Positions 18,002-25,559 of a stretch of DNA of 64,000 nucleotides are shown piece after piece. Location of the stretch: contig NC_013131.1 of NCBI RefSeq assembly GCF_000024025.1, positions 2,356,001 through 2,420,000 on the forward strand, in the 5' to 3' direction. The DNA is from Catenulispora acidiphila DSM 44928. GTDB lineage: Bacteria > Actinomycetota > Actinomycetes > Streptomycetales > Catenulisporaceae. Numbering within the stretch: position 1 is the first letter of the stretch; the number at the start of each line of letters is the position of its first letter. A program made the translations under genes and the position numbers. A model generated the notes under the pieces. It was given only the letters and a program-made list of their open reading frames with translations, ran no database searches and had not been told where the DNA came from.

Positions 18002-19548
18002 AGGACTCTGGAGCGGATTTCATGGATGACGACGACGTGCGCCGCATGCTGGGGAAGGCGGTCATGAAAGAAGAGAAGCTCGAGCGGGACATAGTCGGCT
18101 CGGCTGTGGGCATCGTGCTGAACCGGCGGCGTCGCGCGCGGCTGTATGGGGCGACCGCTTCCGGCCTGGCGGTGGCGATGGGCGCCACGGCGTTGATCTG
18201 GGCGACCGGGTCCTCCGTCACGGCGCGTCGGGAGCAGCCGGCCGCGAGCACGACCACCGCCGTCTCGACCTCGACGGCGGCCGCGGCGGATCCGTCCGCG
18301 TGGGACAAGGACCACGACATCTTCTACCGGCTGCCGGGTCTGTTGAACCCGTTGCTGCCCAAGGGCATGTCCCTGACGAAGAGCGGGACGGTGCTGCCCA
18401 ACACGGACTTCTGGCTGAACGGCCCGACCGGGACCAACGACTTCACCCTGAGCGCCATGACCAAGTCCGAGCGGAACAAGGCGATGGAGGAGGGCTGCGT
18501 CGTCGGCGGCGTGTGCAGCCACCATGACGTTCCCGGTGGGACGCTCTACATCGCGACCAAGAACTTCACGGCCGACTACGGCGGCGCCACGGGATGGGCC
18601 GTGGGCACGGCCAAGCAGGTGCTGAGCTTCGGCGACGAGTACGAGTTCGTCCCGTCGGCCGCCGACGGCATGGTGGTCGACGTGATCATGTCCGGCACCG
18701 TCTCCTTCGAGCACTACGCGCCCCACCCGCCGTCCGACGACTACCAAGGCAGCTGGCCGCCCTCGCCCGCGCCGGCCGGGGCGTTCGACTCCTCGGGCGA
18801 CCTGTTGTCCGCGGACGCCTTCGCCGCGCTGATCGCCAAGCCCGGATTCGCCGCGGTCACCAAGCTCCTGGACCGCCACAGCCCGGTCGACAAGGCGACG
18901 CTGGCCCGCCACAAGGCGGCCGACGCCGCCATCGCGGCGGCGGTCAAGCCGGTCCTGCCGCCCGGGCTCACCCTCGCCATCGGCGGCGACCAGGGGATGC
19001 CCAGCGAAGCGGAGTTGACCCTGACCGGTCCCTCCGGCGCCAACGAATTCAGCTGGACGGCCGAGCCGCAGGTGAAGAACTGGCACCACAGCCAGGCCTG
19101 CCAGTCCCACACCCTGGCGAACTGCACGGCGAAGGACGTTCCCGGCGGCCAGATCGAGGTCACGCACACGTCGCAAACCGCTGCGAAGCAGGGCTATCCG
19201 GCGGCCTACGCACCGGGCGAGGCGGACACCCCGATCTCCGGCGCAGACGTGTACAAATATCTGCCCGACGACCCGAAGGGCACGATCATCTCCATCTCGA
19301 CCGGAGAGCAGATCCACGACATCCCCTGGGCGGCCACCCGCCCCACCACCGGCGTCTGGGCCGAGACCACCACGCCCTGGCCGCCGGCGGCGCGCACCGG
19401 CGAGGCCTTCGACGCCGGCGGCTCGCTGCTGACCGTCGACCAGGCGGCGGCCATGGTGCGGCACCCGGGGATCGCGGACATCGTGCGGACGGTCACCGCC
19501 GCGACGGACCCGCTCGACGGCATGAGCGGCCTGCAGGTCTGGCAATGA
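17998..19548 (+). CDS. Membrane-anchored candidate anti-sigma partner with duplicated extracytoplasmic domain
   Basis: 516 residues. A short charged cytoplasmic N-terminus (about 1-43) is followed by one transmembrane helix (about 44-66, LAVAMGATALIWATG), a Thr/Ser/Ala linker, and two copies of an outside domain. Repeat marks: LLPKGMSL and VLPPGLTL; LNGPTGTNDF and LTGPSGANEF; GAFDSSGDLLS and EAFDAGGSLLT. No ZAS zinc motif (HxxxCxxC) is visible in the N-terminus. GTG 17998 overlaps the sigma stop, so the two are co-translated. Anti-sigma function is inferred from position and topology only. Each repeat has a conserved Cys pair (about 160 and 350), which may form disulfides. Confidence 0.65.
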   Translation: MKDSGADFMDDDDVRRMLGKAVMKEEKLERDIVGSAVGIVLNRRRRARLYGATASGLAVAMGATALIWATGSSVTARREQPAASTTTAVSTSTAAAADPSAWDKDHDIFYRLPGLLNPLLPKGMSLTKSGTVLPNTDFWLNGPTGTNDFTLSAMTKSERNKAMEEGCVVGGVCSHHDVPGGTLYIATKNFTADYGGATGWAVGTAKQVLSFGDEYEFVPSAADGMVVDVIMSGTVSFEHYAPHPPSDDYQGSWPPSPAPAGAFDSSGDLLSADAFAALIAKPGFAAVTKLLDRHSPVDKATLARHKAADAAIAAAVKPVLPPGLTLAIGGDQGMPSEAELTLTGPSGANEFSWTAEPQVKNWHHSQACQSHTLANCTAKDVPGGQIEVTHTSQTAAKQGYPAAYAPGEADTPISGADVYKYLPDDPKGTIISISTGEQIHDIPWAATRPTTGVWAETTTPWPPAARTGEAFDAGGSLLTVDQAAAMVRHPGIADIVRTVTAATDPLDGMSGLQVWQ

Positions 19549-19551
19549 CGG

Positions 19552-19596
19552 CTCGCGCTCGCGACCCGGCGGGTCCCGCCAGGTCGCGAGCGCGAG
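19552..19596. terminator. Bidirectional hairpin terminator
   Basis: Outer 15-bp arms (19552-19566 and 19582-19596) enclose a second inner hairpin (GGCGGG/CCCGCC). It lies 4 bp after the stop of the anti-sigma candidate and 13 bp from the convergent small secreted gene, serving both. Confidence 0.85.
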
Positions 19597-19608
19597 GTCG
19601 AACCGCCC

Positions 19609-19899
19609 TTATCGGGGGTTGCCGCAATGCGCCGTCATGACGACGTACCACGAGCCGTCCGGGTGCTCCGTCGAGTACTGGAGCGTGAACCCCGACAGGA
19701 CCGTGTAGTCGCCCTTGAGCGTCTCCTCCGCGTCGTGCTCGGCGGCGAAAAGGCTGTTCCCGTTGCCGTCCGCCGAGCACAGGAACGTGGACGCGGGCCT
19801 CACATGCGTCGCCGCGGAGGCTGTGGCGACACCCACGCCGATCGAGGACGCGGCGAGGGCGGTCACCGCGGCCAGGCGAACCGCGCGTCGTGCGATCAT
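19609..19899 (-). CDS. Small secreted protein of unknown function
   Basis: 96 residues. A clear signal peptide (RRAVRLAAVTALAASSIGV, cleavage near ASA-A) leaves a mature protein of about 65 residues with two Cys (one early in FLCSADG, one near the end in AHCGNP) that could form a single disulfide. No family is recognised. It stands alone, convergent with the sigma/anti-sigma operon. Confidence 0.7.
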   Translation of the reverse strand: MIARRAVRLAAVTALAASSIGVGVATASAATHVRPASTFLCSADGNGNSLFAAEHDAEETLKGDYTVLSGFTLQYSTEHPDGSWYVVMTAHCGNPR

Positions 19900-20028
19900 G
19901 GATATCTCCGATCATGGGCGCCAATGGGTAAGCCGCATCATCGCATCGCACGAGCCGGAAAAACAGGGTCCTTATGCGGTACCGCTGACGACACCTGACC
20001 TGCGCACAAGGGCCCTTCGCGAAGAGTT

Positions 20029-21759
20029 CTACTCGACGAGCTTTCCCTCGCTGGACACATCGCGCATGAGCGCGGCGATCTCGTCCGGGACCGGGGCGAT
20101 CGGCTCGCGCTCGACCTGACCCGGGCCGGACCAGACGAGGTTCACGCGGAGCCCGGGGTCCAGGTGCGGGTGGTCGGAGCGGTTGTGGCAGCCGCGGGTC
20201 TCGCGGCGTTCGAGGGCTGATTCGAGGGTGGCTCGCGCGGCCAGGGCGGCGGACTTGAGGTCGAAGGCGTGCGCGAGGTCCTGGTAGCCGGCGATGTCGG
20301 GGTGGACGCCGACGTTCTTCATCCGCTGCTCGAGGTCGTCGAGCTCTGATAGTCCCTCGTGCAGGCTGTCCTCGTCGCGGACGACGCCTGCGTGCTCGGT
20401 CATCGTATTGCGCAGGGTGCGTTGCAGGGCCCTGACGTTCTCCGGACCGTCGGCGGCGAGCAGGTCGTCGATCTCGCCGCGCGCCTCGGCCGTCGCCGCG
20501 GCGGATCGCTGTTGCGCCCGCAGATCCCGTGAGTAGCGTGCGGCGGCCTCGCCGACGATGCGGCCGTAGACCAGCAGCTCGATCAGGGAGTTTCCGCCGA
20601 GGCGGTTCGCGCCGTGCAGACCGCTGGCGGCTTCGCCGAGGGCGTAGAGGCCTTCGACGCCGGTGCCGTGGTCTTCCGGGCGGACCCAGACGCCGCCCAT
20701 CGAGTAGTGCGCGGTCGGCGCGATCTCGATCGGCTCTCGGGTGATGTCGAGCATCTGGAGCTCCAGCAGCGTCTGATAGACGCGGGGCAGCCGTTGCATG
20801 ATGGTCTCCCGGGGCAGGTGGGAGACGTCGAGCCAGACCCCGCCCGCCGGCGTGCCGCGTCCCTCCTTGATCTCGGTGTACGCCGCCAAGGCGACCCGGT
20901 CGCGGGTGGACAGCTCCATCCGCTTGGGGTCGTACTTCGTCATGAACCGCTCGCCGAGTGCGTTGCGCAGCACTCCGCCTTCGCCGCGCGCGGCTTCAGA
21001 GACGAGCGTGCCGGCGGCGTTCTCCGGAGCGATCAGGCCCGAGGGATGGAACTGCACGAGCTCCGCGTCGCGGATCCGGCCGCCGGCCAGCAGGGCCAGC
21101 CGGAAGGAGTCGCCGGTGTTCTCGTCGCGGCGCGAGGAGGTCCTGCGCCAGATCCGGGTGTGCCCGCCGGCGGCGAGGATGACGGCGTCGGCGTGGATCA
21201 CGTACCGCGTCCCGTCTTCCAGGTCGAAGCCGTACGCGCCGAAGACGACGTTGTCCCGGACCAGGATCCGCGTGATGTAGACGGTGTCCAGGATCGGGAT
21301 GTCCAGCTGCGTCGCGCGGTTGATCAGCGTGCGCTGGATCTCGAGTCCCGTGTAGTCGCCGGCGAAGGCGGTGCGCCGGTAGGTGTGCGCGCCGAAAAAC
21401 CGTTGGGAGATACGGCCGTCGGCCTCCCGCGCGAAGGGCATGCCATAGCGTTCGAGGTCTGAGATACCGCGGGCGGCGTTTTCCGTGACGATCCGCACCG
21501 TCTCCGGATCCGCCAGCAGATAGCTCTCTTTCAGGGTGTCCGCGGCGTGCTGCTGCCAGGAGTCCTCGGGGTCCATCGTCGACAGCGCGGCGTTGATGCC
21601 GCCCGCGGCGAGGCTGGTGTGCGCGTCGGACTTCGGCCGCTTGCCCACGGCCACGACGTCGACGCCCCGCTCCGCCAGCTCGATGGCGGCGCGCAATCCC
21701 GCGCCGCCGGTGCCGATGACGAGGACGGATGTCGCGATCTGGTGCTCGGTGTCTTTCAT
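20029..21759 (-). CDS. SdhA/FrdA-like FAD flavoprotein (succinate dehydrogenase/fumarate reductase family)
   Basis: About 576 residues from ATG 21759 (GGAAG SD). It has the FAD fold VLVIGTGGAGLRAAIELAERG, the substrate-side motifs FHPSG and STRDRVA (catalytic Arg), HYSMGGV, and the C-terminal closure LGEAASGLHGANRLGGNSL. The C-terminal helical domain contains the flavoprotein CHNRSDHP and ends normally. Such proteins normally pair with an FeS subunit (SdhB), but none is present nearby, so it may act alone or like L-aspartate oxidase. The ECF41-type promoter at 21777-21811 lies directly upstream, placing it in the local sigma regulon. Confidence 0.85.
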   Translation of the reverse strand: MKDTEHQIATSVLVIGTGGAGLRAAIELAERGVDVVAVGKRPKSDAHTSLAAGGINAALSTMDPEDSWQQHAADTLKESYLLADPETVRIVTENAARGISDLERYGMPFAREADGRISQRFFGAHTYRRTAFAGDYTGLEIQRTLINRATQLDIPILDTVYITRILVRDNVVFGAYGFDLEDGTRYVIHADAVILAAGGHTRIWRRTSSRRDENTGDSFRLALLAGGRIRDAELVQFHPSGLIAPENAAGTLVSEAARGEGGVLRNALGERFMTKYDPKRMELSTRDRVALAAYTEIKEGRGTPAGGVWLDVSHLPRETIMQRLPRVYQTLLELQMLDITREPIEIAPTAHYSMGGVWVRPEDHGTGVEGLYALGEAASGLHGANRLGGNSLIELLVYGRIVGEAAARYSRDLRAQQRSAAATAEARGEIDDLLAADGPENVRALQRTLRNTMTEHAGVVRDEDSLHEGLSELDDLEQRMKNVGVHPDIAGYQDLAHAFDLKSAALAARATLESALERRETRGCHNRSDHPHLDPGLRVNLVWSGPGQVEREPIAPVPDEIAALMRDVSSEGKLVE

Positions 21760-21776
21760 GCTTCTTCCTTCTGTCA

Positions 21777-21811
21777 CCAGCTCAGACCGGACAGCCCCGC
21801 GGTTTGTGACA
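21777..21811 (-). promoter_or_regulatory. ECF41-type promoter P1 (SdhA-like gene)
   Basis: On the minus strand: TGTCACA (21811-21805), 15 nt, CGGTCTGAGCTGG (21789-21777). It ends 17 bp before the ATG at 21759. It matches three further sites in the window and the published ECF41 -35 element TGTCACA with a CG-TC-type -10. Confidence 0.8.
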
Positions 21812-21819
21812 CCGCGGTG

Positions 21820-21854
21820 CGTCACAACCGGCGGGGCTGCGCGGTCTTAGCTGG
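21820..21854 (+). promoter_or_regulatory. ECF41-type promoter P2 (NmrA-like gene)
   Basis: CGTCACA (21820-21826), 15 nt, CGGTCTTAGCTGG (21842-21854), 33 bp before the ATG at 21888. P1 and P2 are divergent and only 8 bp apart. Confidence 0.8.
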
Positions 21855-21887
21855 CGCAAGCAGGCGAACGGAACCAAGGAGACCACC

Positions 21888-22628
21888 ATGAAGATCGCTG
21901 TCATCGGCGGCAACGGGCTCATCGGGACGCAGGTCGTGAAGATCCTGACCGAGGGCGGGCACGAGGCGGTCGCGCATTCGCGCGCCTCCGGCCTGGACCT
22001 GTTGACCGGGCAAGGACTGCCCGAGGCGCTGACCGGCGCCGACGTCGTGATCAACCTGACGAACTCGCCGACCTTTGACGACGCCTCGCCCGCCTTCTTC
22101 CAGCAGTCGATGGACAACCTGCTCGCCGCCGCCGCGGCAGCCGGGGTCGGGCACGCGGTGATCCTCTCGATCGTCGGCGCCGAACTGGTGCCGGACCTGG
22201 TCTACTACCGCGCCAAGGTGCTCCAGGAGGACATCCTCAAGGCCGGTCCCGTGCCGTATTCGATCGTCCGGGCCACCCAGTTCTTCGAGTTCATGGAGGC
22301 GGCGATGTCCTGGACCGCCGACGAGAACGCCGTGCGCCTGCCGGCCACGCTGATCCAGCCGATGGCCGCGGCCGACGTGGCTCAGGCGGTGGCGGAGGTC
22401 AGCGTGGGCAGCCCGCTGGCCGGCACGTGCAACATCGCCGGTCCCGACGTCTTCACCCTCGCCGAACTCGGCCGGATCACGCTCATCACCCGCGGCGACC
22501 CGCGCCCGGTCGTCGTCGACGAGAGCGCCGGACTGTTCGCCGCCGCGTCGGGCGACGCCCTGATCGCCAAGGACGGGGACGACGCCATCATCGCGCCGAC
22601 CACCTATCAGGACTGGCTCGCCCGCTGA
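21888..22628 (+). CDS. NmrA-like NAD(P)-binding SDR/epimerase-type reductase
   Basis: 246 residues. Atypical SDR with the N-terminal IAVIGGNGLIGTQVV cofactor fold, the YYRAK segment (Tyr-Lys pair typical of the family), and the VRATQFFEFME motif characteristic of NmrA/quinone-reductase-like proteins. ATG 21888 has AAGGAG at 7 nt. It is monocistronic, with ECF41 promoter P2 upstream and a 17-bp-stem terminator downstream. Oxidoreductases and epimerases are the genes usually found beside ECF41 sigma factors, consistent with this gene being a target. The substrate is unknown. Confidence 0.85.
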   Translation: MKIAVIGGNGLIGTQVVKILTEGGHEAVAHSRASGLDLLTGQGLPEALTGADVVINLTNSPTFDDASPAFFQQSMDNLLAAAAAAGVGHAVILSIVGAELVPDLVYYRAKVLQEDILKAGPVPYSIVRATQFFEFMEAAMSWTADENAVRLPATLIQPMAAADVAQAVAEVSVGSPLAGTCNIAGPDVFTLAELGRITLITRGDPRPVVVDESAGLFAAASGDALIAKDGDDAIIAPTTYQDWLAR

Positions 22629-22634
22629 CGAACC

Positions 22635-22674
22635 CGGCCGGGCCCGCGCAGCACGACCTGCGCGGGCCCGGCCG
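22635..22674. terminator. Bidirectional hairpin terminator
   Basis: A perfect 17-bp stem (22635-22651 with 22658-22674; CGGCCGGGCCCGCGCAG) with a 6-nt loop fills nearly the whole gap between two convergent stop codons. Confidence 0.9.
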
Positions 22675-23109
22675 TCAGCGGTGCCAGCCGCCGAGCTTGT
22701 CCGGATTGAGCACGATCCACAGTGCGGTGATCCCGGCGGCGGTCCCGTCGATGCCCACGACCGCGACGGCTCGGCCGGTGCGGCGCAGGGCCAGGCCGGC
22801 GCGGCCGTTGACGACTTCCGTGCTCAGTTCGGCGTCGCCAGGCTCGCCAGGCTCGCCGGGCTCGTCCAGCGATCCCGGGCCCGACATCGATCCGGAGCCC
22901 CACAGCAACCCCGACTCACCCAGCAACGCCGCGGCGAGCCGGGCGACGTCCTGTGCGCCGCGAACCAGTCCCGGCAGCGCGGGTAGCCGTCCTCCGCTGT
23001 CGGACACCGCTATGACGTCGGCGGCCAGCGTCGCGCGCAGGGCGGCGACGTCCCCTCTCCGGCACGCTCGCGCGAAGCCGCGTACGAGGTCGTCATTCGG
23101 ATCGCGCAC
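22675..23109 (-). CDS. Free-standing ECF41 C-terminal (SnoaL/NTF2-like) domain protein
   Basis: 144 residues. Its order of motifs copies the C-terminal extension of ECF41 sigma factors: FARACRRGDVAALRATLAADV, then SDSGGR (the DGGGR motif), and NPDKLGGW at the end. No sigma-2 or sigma-4 domain is present. In ECF41 proteins this extension controls sigma activity like a fused anti-sigma, with DGGGR and NPDKL as key motifs. A Gly/Pro/Glu insert (residues 76-100, repeated PGEPGEPG) is unusual. GTG 23109 overlaps the NADH dehydrogenase 3' end by 17 bp, so it belongs to that operon under P3. It may be a trans-acting modulator of the neighbouring sigma factor, or a simple SnoaL-like enzyme. Confidence 0.7.
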   Translation of the reverse strand: MRDPNDDLVRGFARACRRGDVAALRATLAADVIAVSDSGGRLPALPGLVRGAQDVARLAAALLGESGLLWGSGSMSGPGSLDEPGEPGEPGDAELSTEVVNGRAGLALRRTGRAVAVVGIDGTAAGITALWIVLNPDKLGGWHR

Positions 23110-24451
23110 GATAACCCGGCGGCTCTGCCCGCGCCTCCAGCGGTTCCCCGCCGGTGACGAACGCGCGGCGCGGATCCTGCACGGATGCGAGCGAGACGAT
23201 GTCGCGGCCGAACACCGCGGCGGTGAGCCAGATCGCGAACACCCGCACCTTCCGCTCCCAACTCGGAACCGCCAGGACGTGGTACCCCCGGTGCATCAGC
23301 CACGCCGGGAAGCCCTTGATGACGAGGCCACGGTACTGGAAGATCCCGCGTCCGAGGCCGAGGGTGGCGACGGTGCCGAGGCTGTGGTGCACATAGGGTT
23401 TCGGCTCGCGTCCGCGCAGGGCGGCCGCGATGTTCTTCGCCAGCAGCTTGCCTTGGCGCACGGCGTGCTGGGCGTTGGGCACGGTCGTCGCGCCGGGCCG
23501 GCCGGCGGCGAGGTCCGGGACGGCGGCGTCGTCGCCCGCGCCCCAGGCGTCCGGGATCGGCGCGTCCTCGGTGCCGACCCGCAGGTCGGAGCGCACGACG
23601 AGCATTCCGCGCCGGTCGATCGGCAGGTCGGTGTGGCTGCGGACCATGGGGTTCGCGGCGTTGCCCACGGTCCACACGATCAGTTCGGAGTCGAACTCCT
23701 CGCCGGTGGACAGCACCACGTGGCCGTCGAGCGCCGAGACCAAGGTGGCACCCAGGTGCACGCGCGCTCCGCGCTTCTCCAGCGAGCGCACCACCCACTT
23801 CCCGGGCTCCTCCGATACCTCCGGAAGGATTCGTTTCCCGGCCTCGACCAGGTGGAAGTTCAGCTCGGCGGGGTCGAGCTCCGGGTAGGACCGGACCAGC
23901 GCGCTCGCCAGGGACAGCAGCTCGGCGAAGCCCTCGACGCCGGAGAACCCGCCGCCGACGAAGGTGGCGGTGAGCAGCGCCTGGCGCCGCGGACCCGGCG
24001 GGAGCGCCGAGGCCCGGTCGAAGGCGGTCAGCAGCCGGTCCCGGATCGCGACCGCTTCCTCGACGTGCTTCAGGCCGATCGCCTGCTCCGCGACGCCGGG
24101 AACGGCGAGCTTGCGCGTGACCGCACCGGCGGTGACCGCGACGATGTCGTACTCGATCGCGAATTCCGGGCCCTCGGCGGGACGGACGGTGACGGTGCGC
24201 CGCGCGTGGTCGATCGCGACGACCGAGCCGGCGACGATCGTGCTGCGGCGCAGATGCCGGCGCAGCGACACCGCGGCGTGGCGGGCCTCGACCGATCCGG
24301 CCAGCACTTCCGGGAGGAAGGGCTGGTAGGTCATGTAGGGGCGGGGGTCCACGACGATGATGCGGGCCTCGTCCCGCCGGAGCTTCTTCTCCAGCTTCCA
24401 GGCGGTATAGAAGCCCGCGTAGCCGCCGCCGACAACCAGAATCGTTCGCAC
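23093..24451 (-). CDS. ndh: Type II NADH dehydrogenase (NDH-2)
   Basis: 452 residues. Two Rossmann motifs: VVGGGYAGFYTAWKLEK at the start for FAD and FVGGGFSGVEGFAELL near 165 for NADH. The segment AIPDAWGAGDDAAVPDL marks the flavin-proximal loop. The C-terminus has a hydrophobic/amphipathic stretch (YRGLVIKGFPAWLMHRGYH) for membrane association. NDH-2 passes electrons from NADH to menaquinone without pumping protons. GTG 24451 has AGGA upstream. The ECF41 promoter P3 lies about 30 bp before the start; the SnoaL-like gene overlaps downstream. This NDH-2 is probably a stress-induced copy. Confidence 0.87.
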   Translation of the reverse strand: MRTILVVGGGYAGFYTAWKLEKKLRRDEARIIVVDPRPYMTYQPFLPEVLAGSVEARHAAVSLRRHLRRSTIVAGSVVAIDHARRTVTVRPAEGPEFAIEYDIVAVTAGAVTRKLAVPGVAEQAIGLKHVEEAVAIRDRLLTAFDRASALPPGPRRQALLTATFVGGGFSGVEGFAELLSLASALVRSYPELDPAELNFHLVEAGKRILPEVSEEPGKWVVRSLEKRGARVHLGATLVSALDGHVVLSTGEEFDSELIVWTVGNAANPMVRSHTDLPIDRRGMLVVRSDLRVGTEDAPIPDAWGAGDDAAVPDLAAGRPGATTVPNAQHAVRQGKLLAKNIAAALRGREPKPYVHHSLGTVATLGLGRGIFQYRGLVIKGFPAWLMHRGYHVLAVPSWERKVRVFAIWLTAAVFGRDIVSLASVQDPRRAFVTGGEPLEARAEPPGYRARSE

Positions 24452-24479
24452 CCGTGGTCCTGCCGTTCTCTCGGAGTCG

Positions 24480-24514
24480 CCAGCTAAGACCGGGTAGCGG
24501 CCCGATTTGTGACG
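24480..24514 (-). promoter_or_regulatory. ECF41-type promoter P3 (ndh operon)
   Basis: Minus strand: CGTCACA (24514-24508), 15 nt, CGGTCTTAGCTGG (24492-24480). It ends 28 bp before the GTG of the NADH dehydrogenase and lies between that gene and the sigma gene. Confidence 0.8.
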
Positions 24515-24540
24515 ACGGGGAGTCTGGGGAGTCCGGGGAC

Positions 24541-25452
24541 TCAGGCCGGGACGGGAACCTGTGCGTTCTTCGCCGGGTTGACCATCCACAACACCTGGTC
24601 GATGCCGTCCTGCGAGGCGGTGACCGCCAGCACGCCGTACACGGTCCCGCCGCTGAGCAGGACGGCGCAGGTCTGGCCGTTCATGGTCGTGAACCTGGTC
24701 TCGATCCCTTCCCAAAACCAGGACATCGCAGCCAGGAACTTCGCCACCCACGGCGCGCCGACCACCGCCCGGCGGGCAACCTGGCGCCGGCCGTCGCCGT
24801 CGGCGAGGCTGGTCACGTCGGCGGCGAGGAGCTGCTCGAGGGCGGCCATGTCGCCGGTGCGGGCGGCGTCGAGGAACGTGGTGAGCAGTTCGCGCTGCGC
24901 GGCGGCGGCGATCGGGGCGTGCCGGTCGCGGGTCATGTGCTTGCGGGCGCGGCTGACCGACTGGCGGACCGCCGGCTCGGTCGACTGCACGATGTCGGCG
25001 ATCTCCGCGTAGGAGTAGTCGAAGGCTTCGCGCAGGATGTACGCGGCGCGCTCGTTCGGCGTGAGCTTCTCCATCAGCAGCAGCGCTGCGAACTCCAGCG
25101 CCTCGCCGCGCTCGGCGCCGAGGTAGGGGTCGGCGCTGGTGTCGACCGGCTCGGGCAGCCACGGCCCGACGTACGTCTCGCGGCGCTTGCGTGCGGACTG
25201 CAGCTCGTTGATGGCCAGACGGGTCATCGCCGTCGCCAGGAACGCGCCGGGGTTGGTGATCTCGCTGCGGTCGTGGGTCTGCCAGCGCAGCCACACTTCC
25301 TGGACCAGGTCCTCGGCGTCGGTGGCGCTGCCGAGCATGCGGTAGCCGATGCCGAACAGGCGGGGGCGGACGCTCATGAAGACCGCCGCGGCCTGGTCGA
25401 GGTCGTCCCTGTCTGATCCGGTCACAGCGTGCACCCTCTCATCCTGTGCCAA
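24541..25452 (-). CDS. sigJ: ECF41-type RNA polymerase sigma factor (SigJ-like)
   Basis: 303 residues, long for an ECF factor. Sigma-2 is at about 20-90 (GYRMLGSATDAEDLVQEVWL), followed by the diagnostic ECF41 linker GPWLPEP, then sigma-4 (LTPNERAAYILREAFDYSYA, HTH to VRQSVSRARKHM) and a C-terminal SnoaL/NTF2-like extension with DGDGRRQ and VNPAKN. The extension replaces a classical anti-sigma. TTG 25452 has a perfect GGAGG at 6 nt; GTG 25434 and GTG 25425 are alternatives. NPAK rather than NPDK is a variation in the regulatory motif. Four promoters of the ECF41 type surround it, but none is visible in front of its own gene. Confidence 0.88.
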   Translation of the reverse strand: MAQDERVHAVTGSDRDDLDQAAAVFMSVRPRLFGIGYRMLGSATDAEDLVQEVWLRWQTHDRSEITNPGAFLATAMTRLAINELQSARKRRETYVGPWLPEPVDTSADPYLGAERGEALEFAALLLMEKLTPNERAAYILREAFDYSYAEIADIVQSTEPAVRQSVSRARKHMTRDRHAPIAAAAQRELLTTFLDAARTGDMAALEQLLAADVTSLADGDGRRQVARRAVVGAPWVAKFLAAMSWFWEGIETRFTTMNGQTCAVLLSGGTVYGVLAVTASQDGIDQVLWMVNPAKNAQVPVPA

Positions 25453-25492
25453 GGGCTACCTCCGCACCAACTCCGGGGCGCGCGGCGACAGC

Positions 25493-25527
25493 TGTCACAA
25501 ACAGCGGCGGTCCCCGGTCTCAGCTGG
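25493..25527 (+). promoter_or_regulatory. ECF41-type promoter P4 (ferritin-like operon)
   Basis: TGTCACA (25493-25499), 15 nt, CGGTCTCAGCTGG (25515-25527), 32 bp before the ATG at 25560. It faces away from the sigma gene. Confidence 0.8.
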
Positions 25528-25559
25528 TGTCAACCGACCCGCCGACCCGACGGAGCACC

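Noticed and set aside
22427-24487. 686-codon + strand frame
   Set aside because: It is the antisense shadow of the NADH dehydrogenase and SnoaL-like genes, which carry clear domain motifs on the minus strand.
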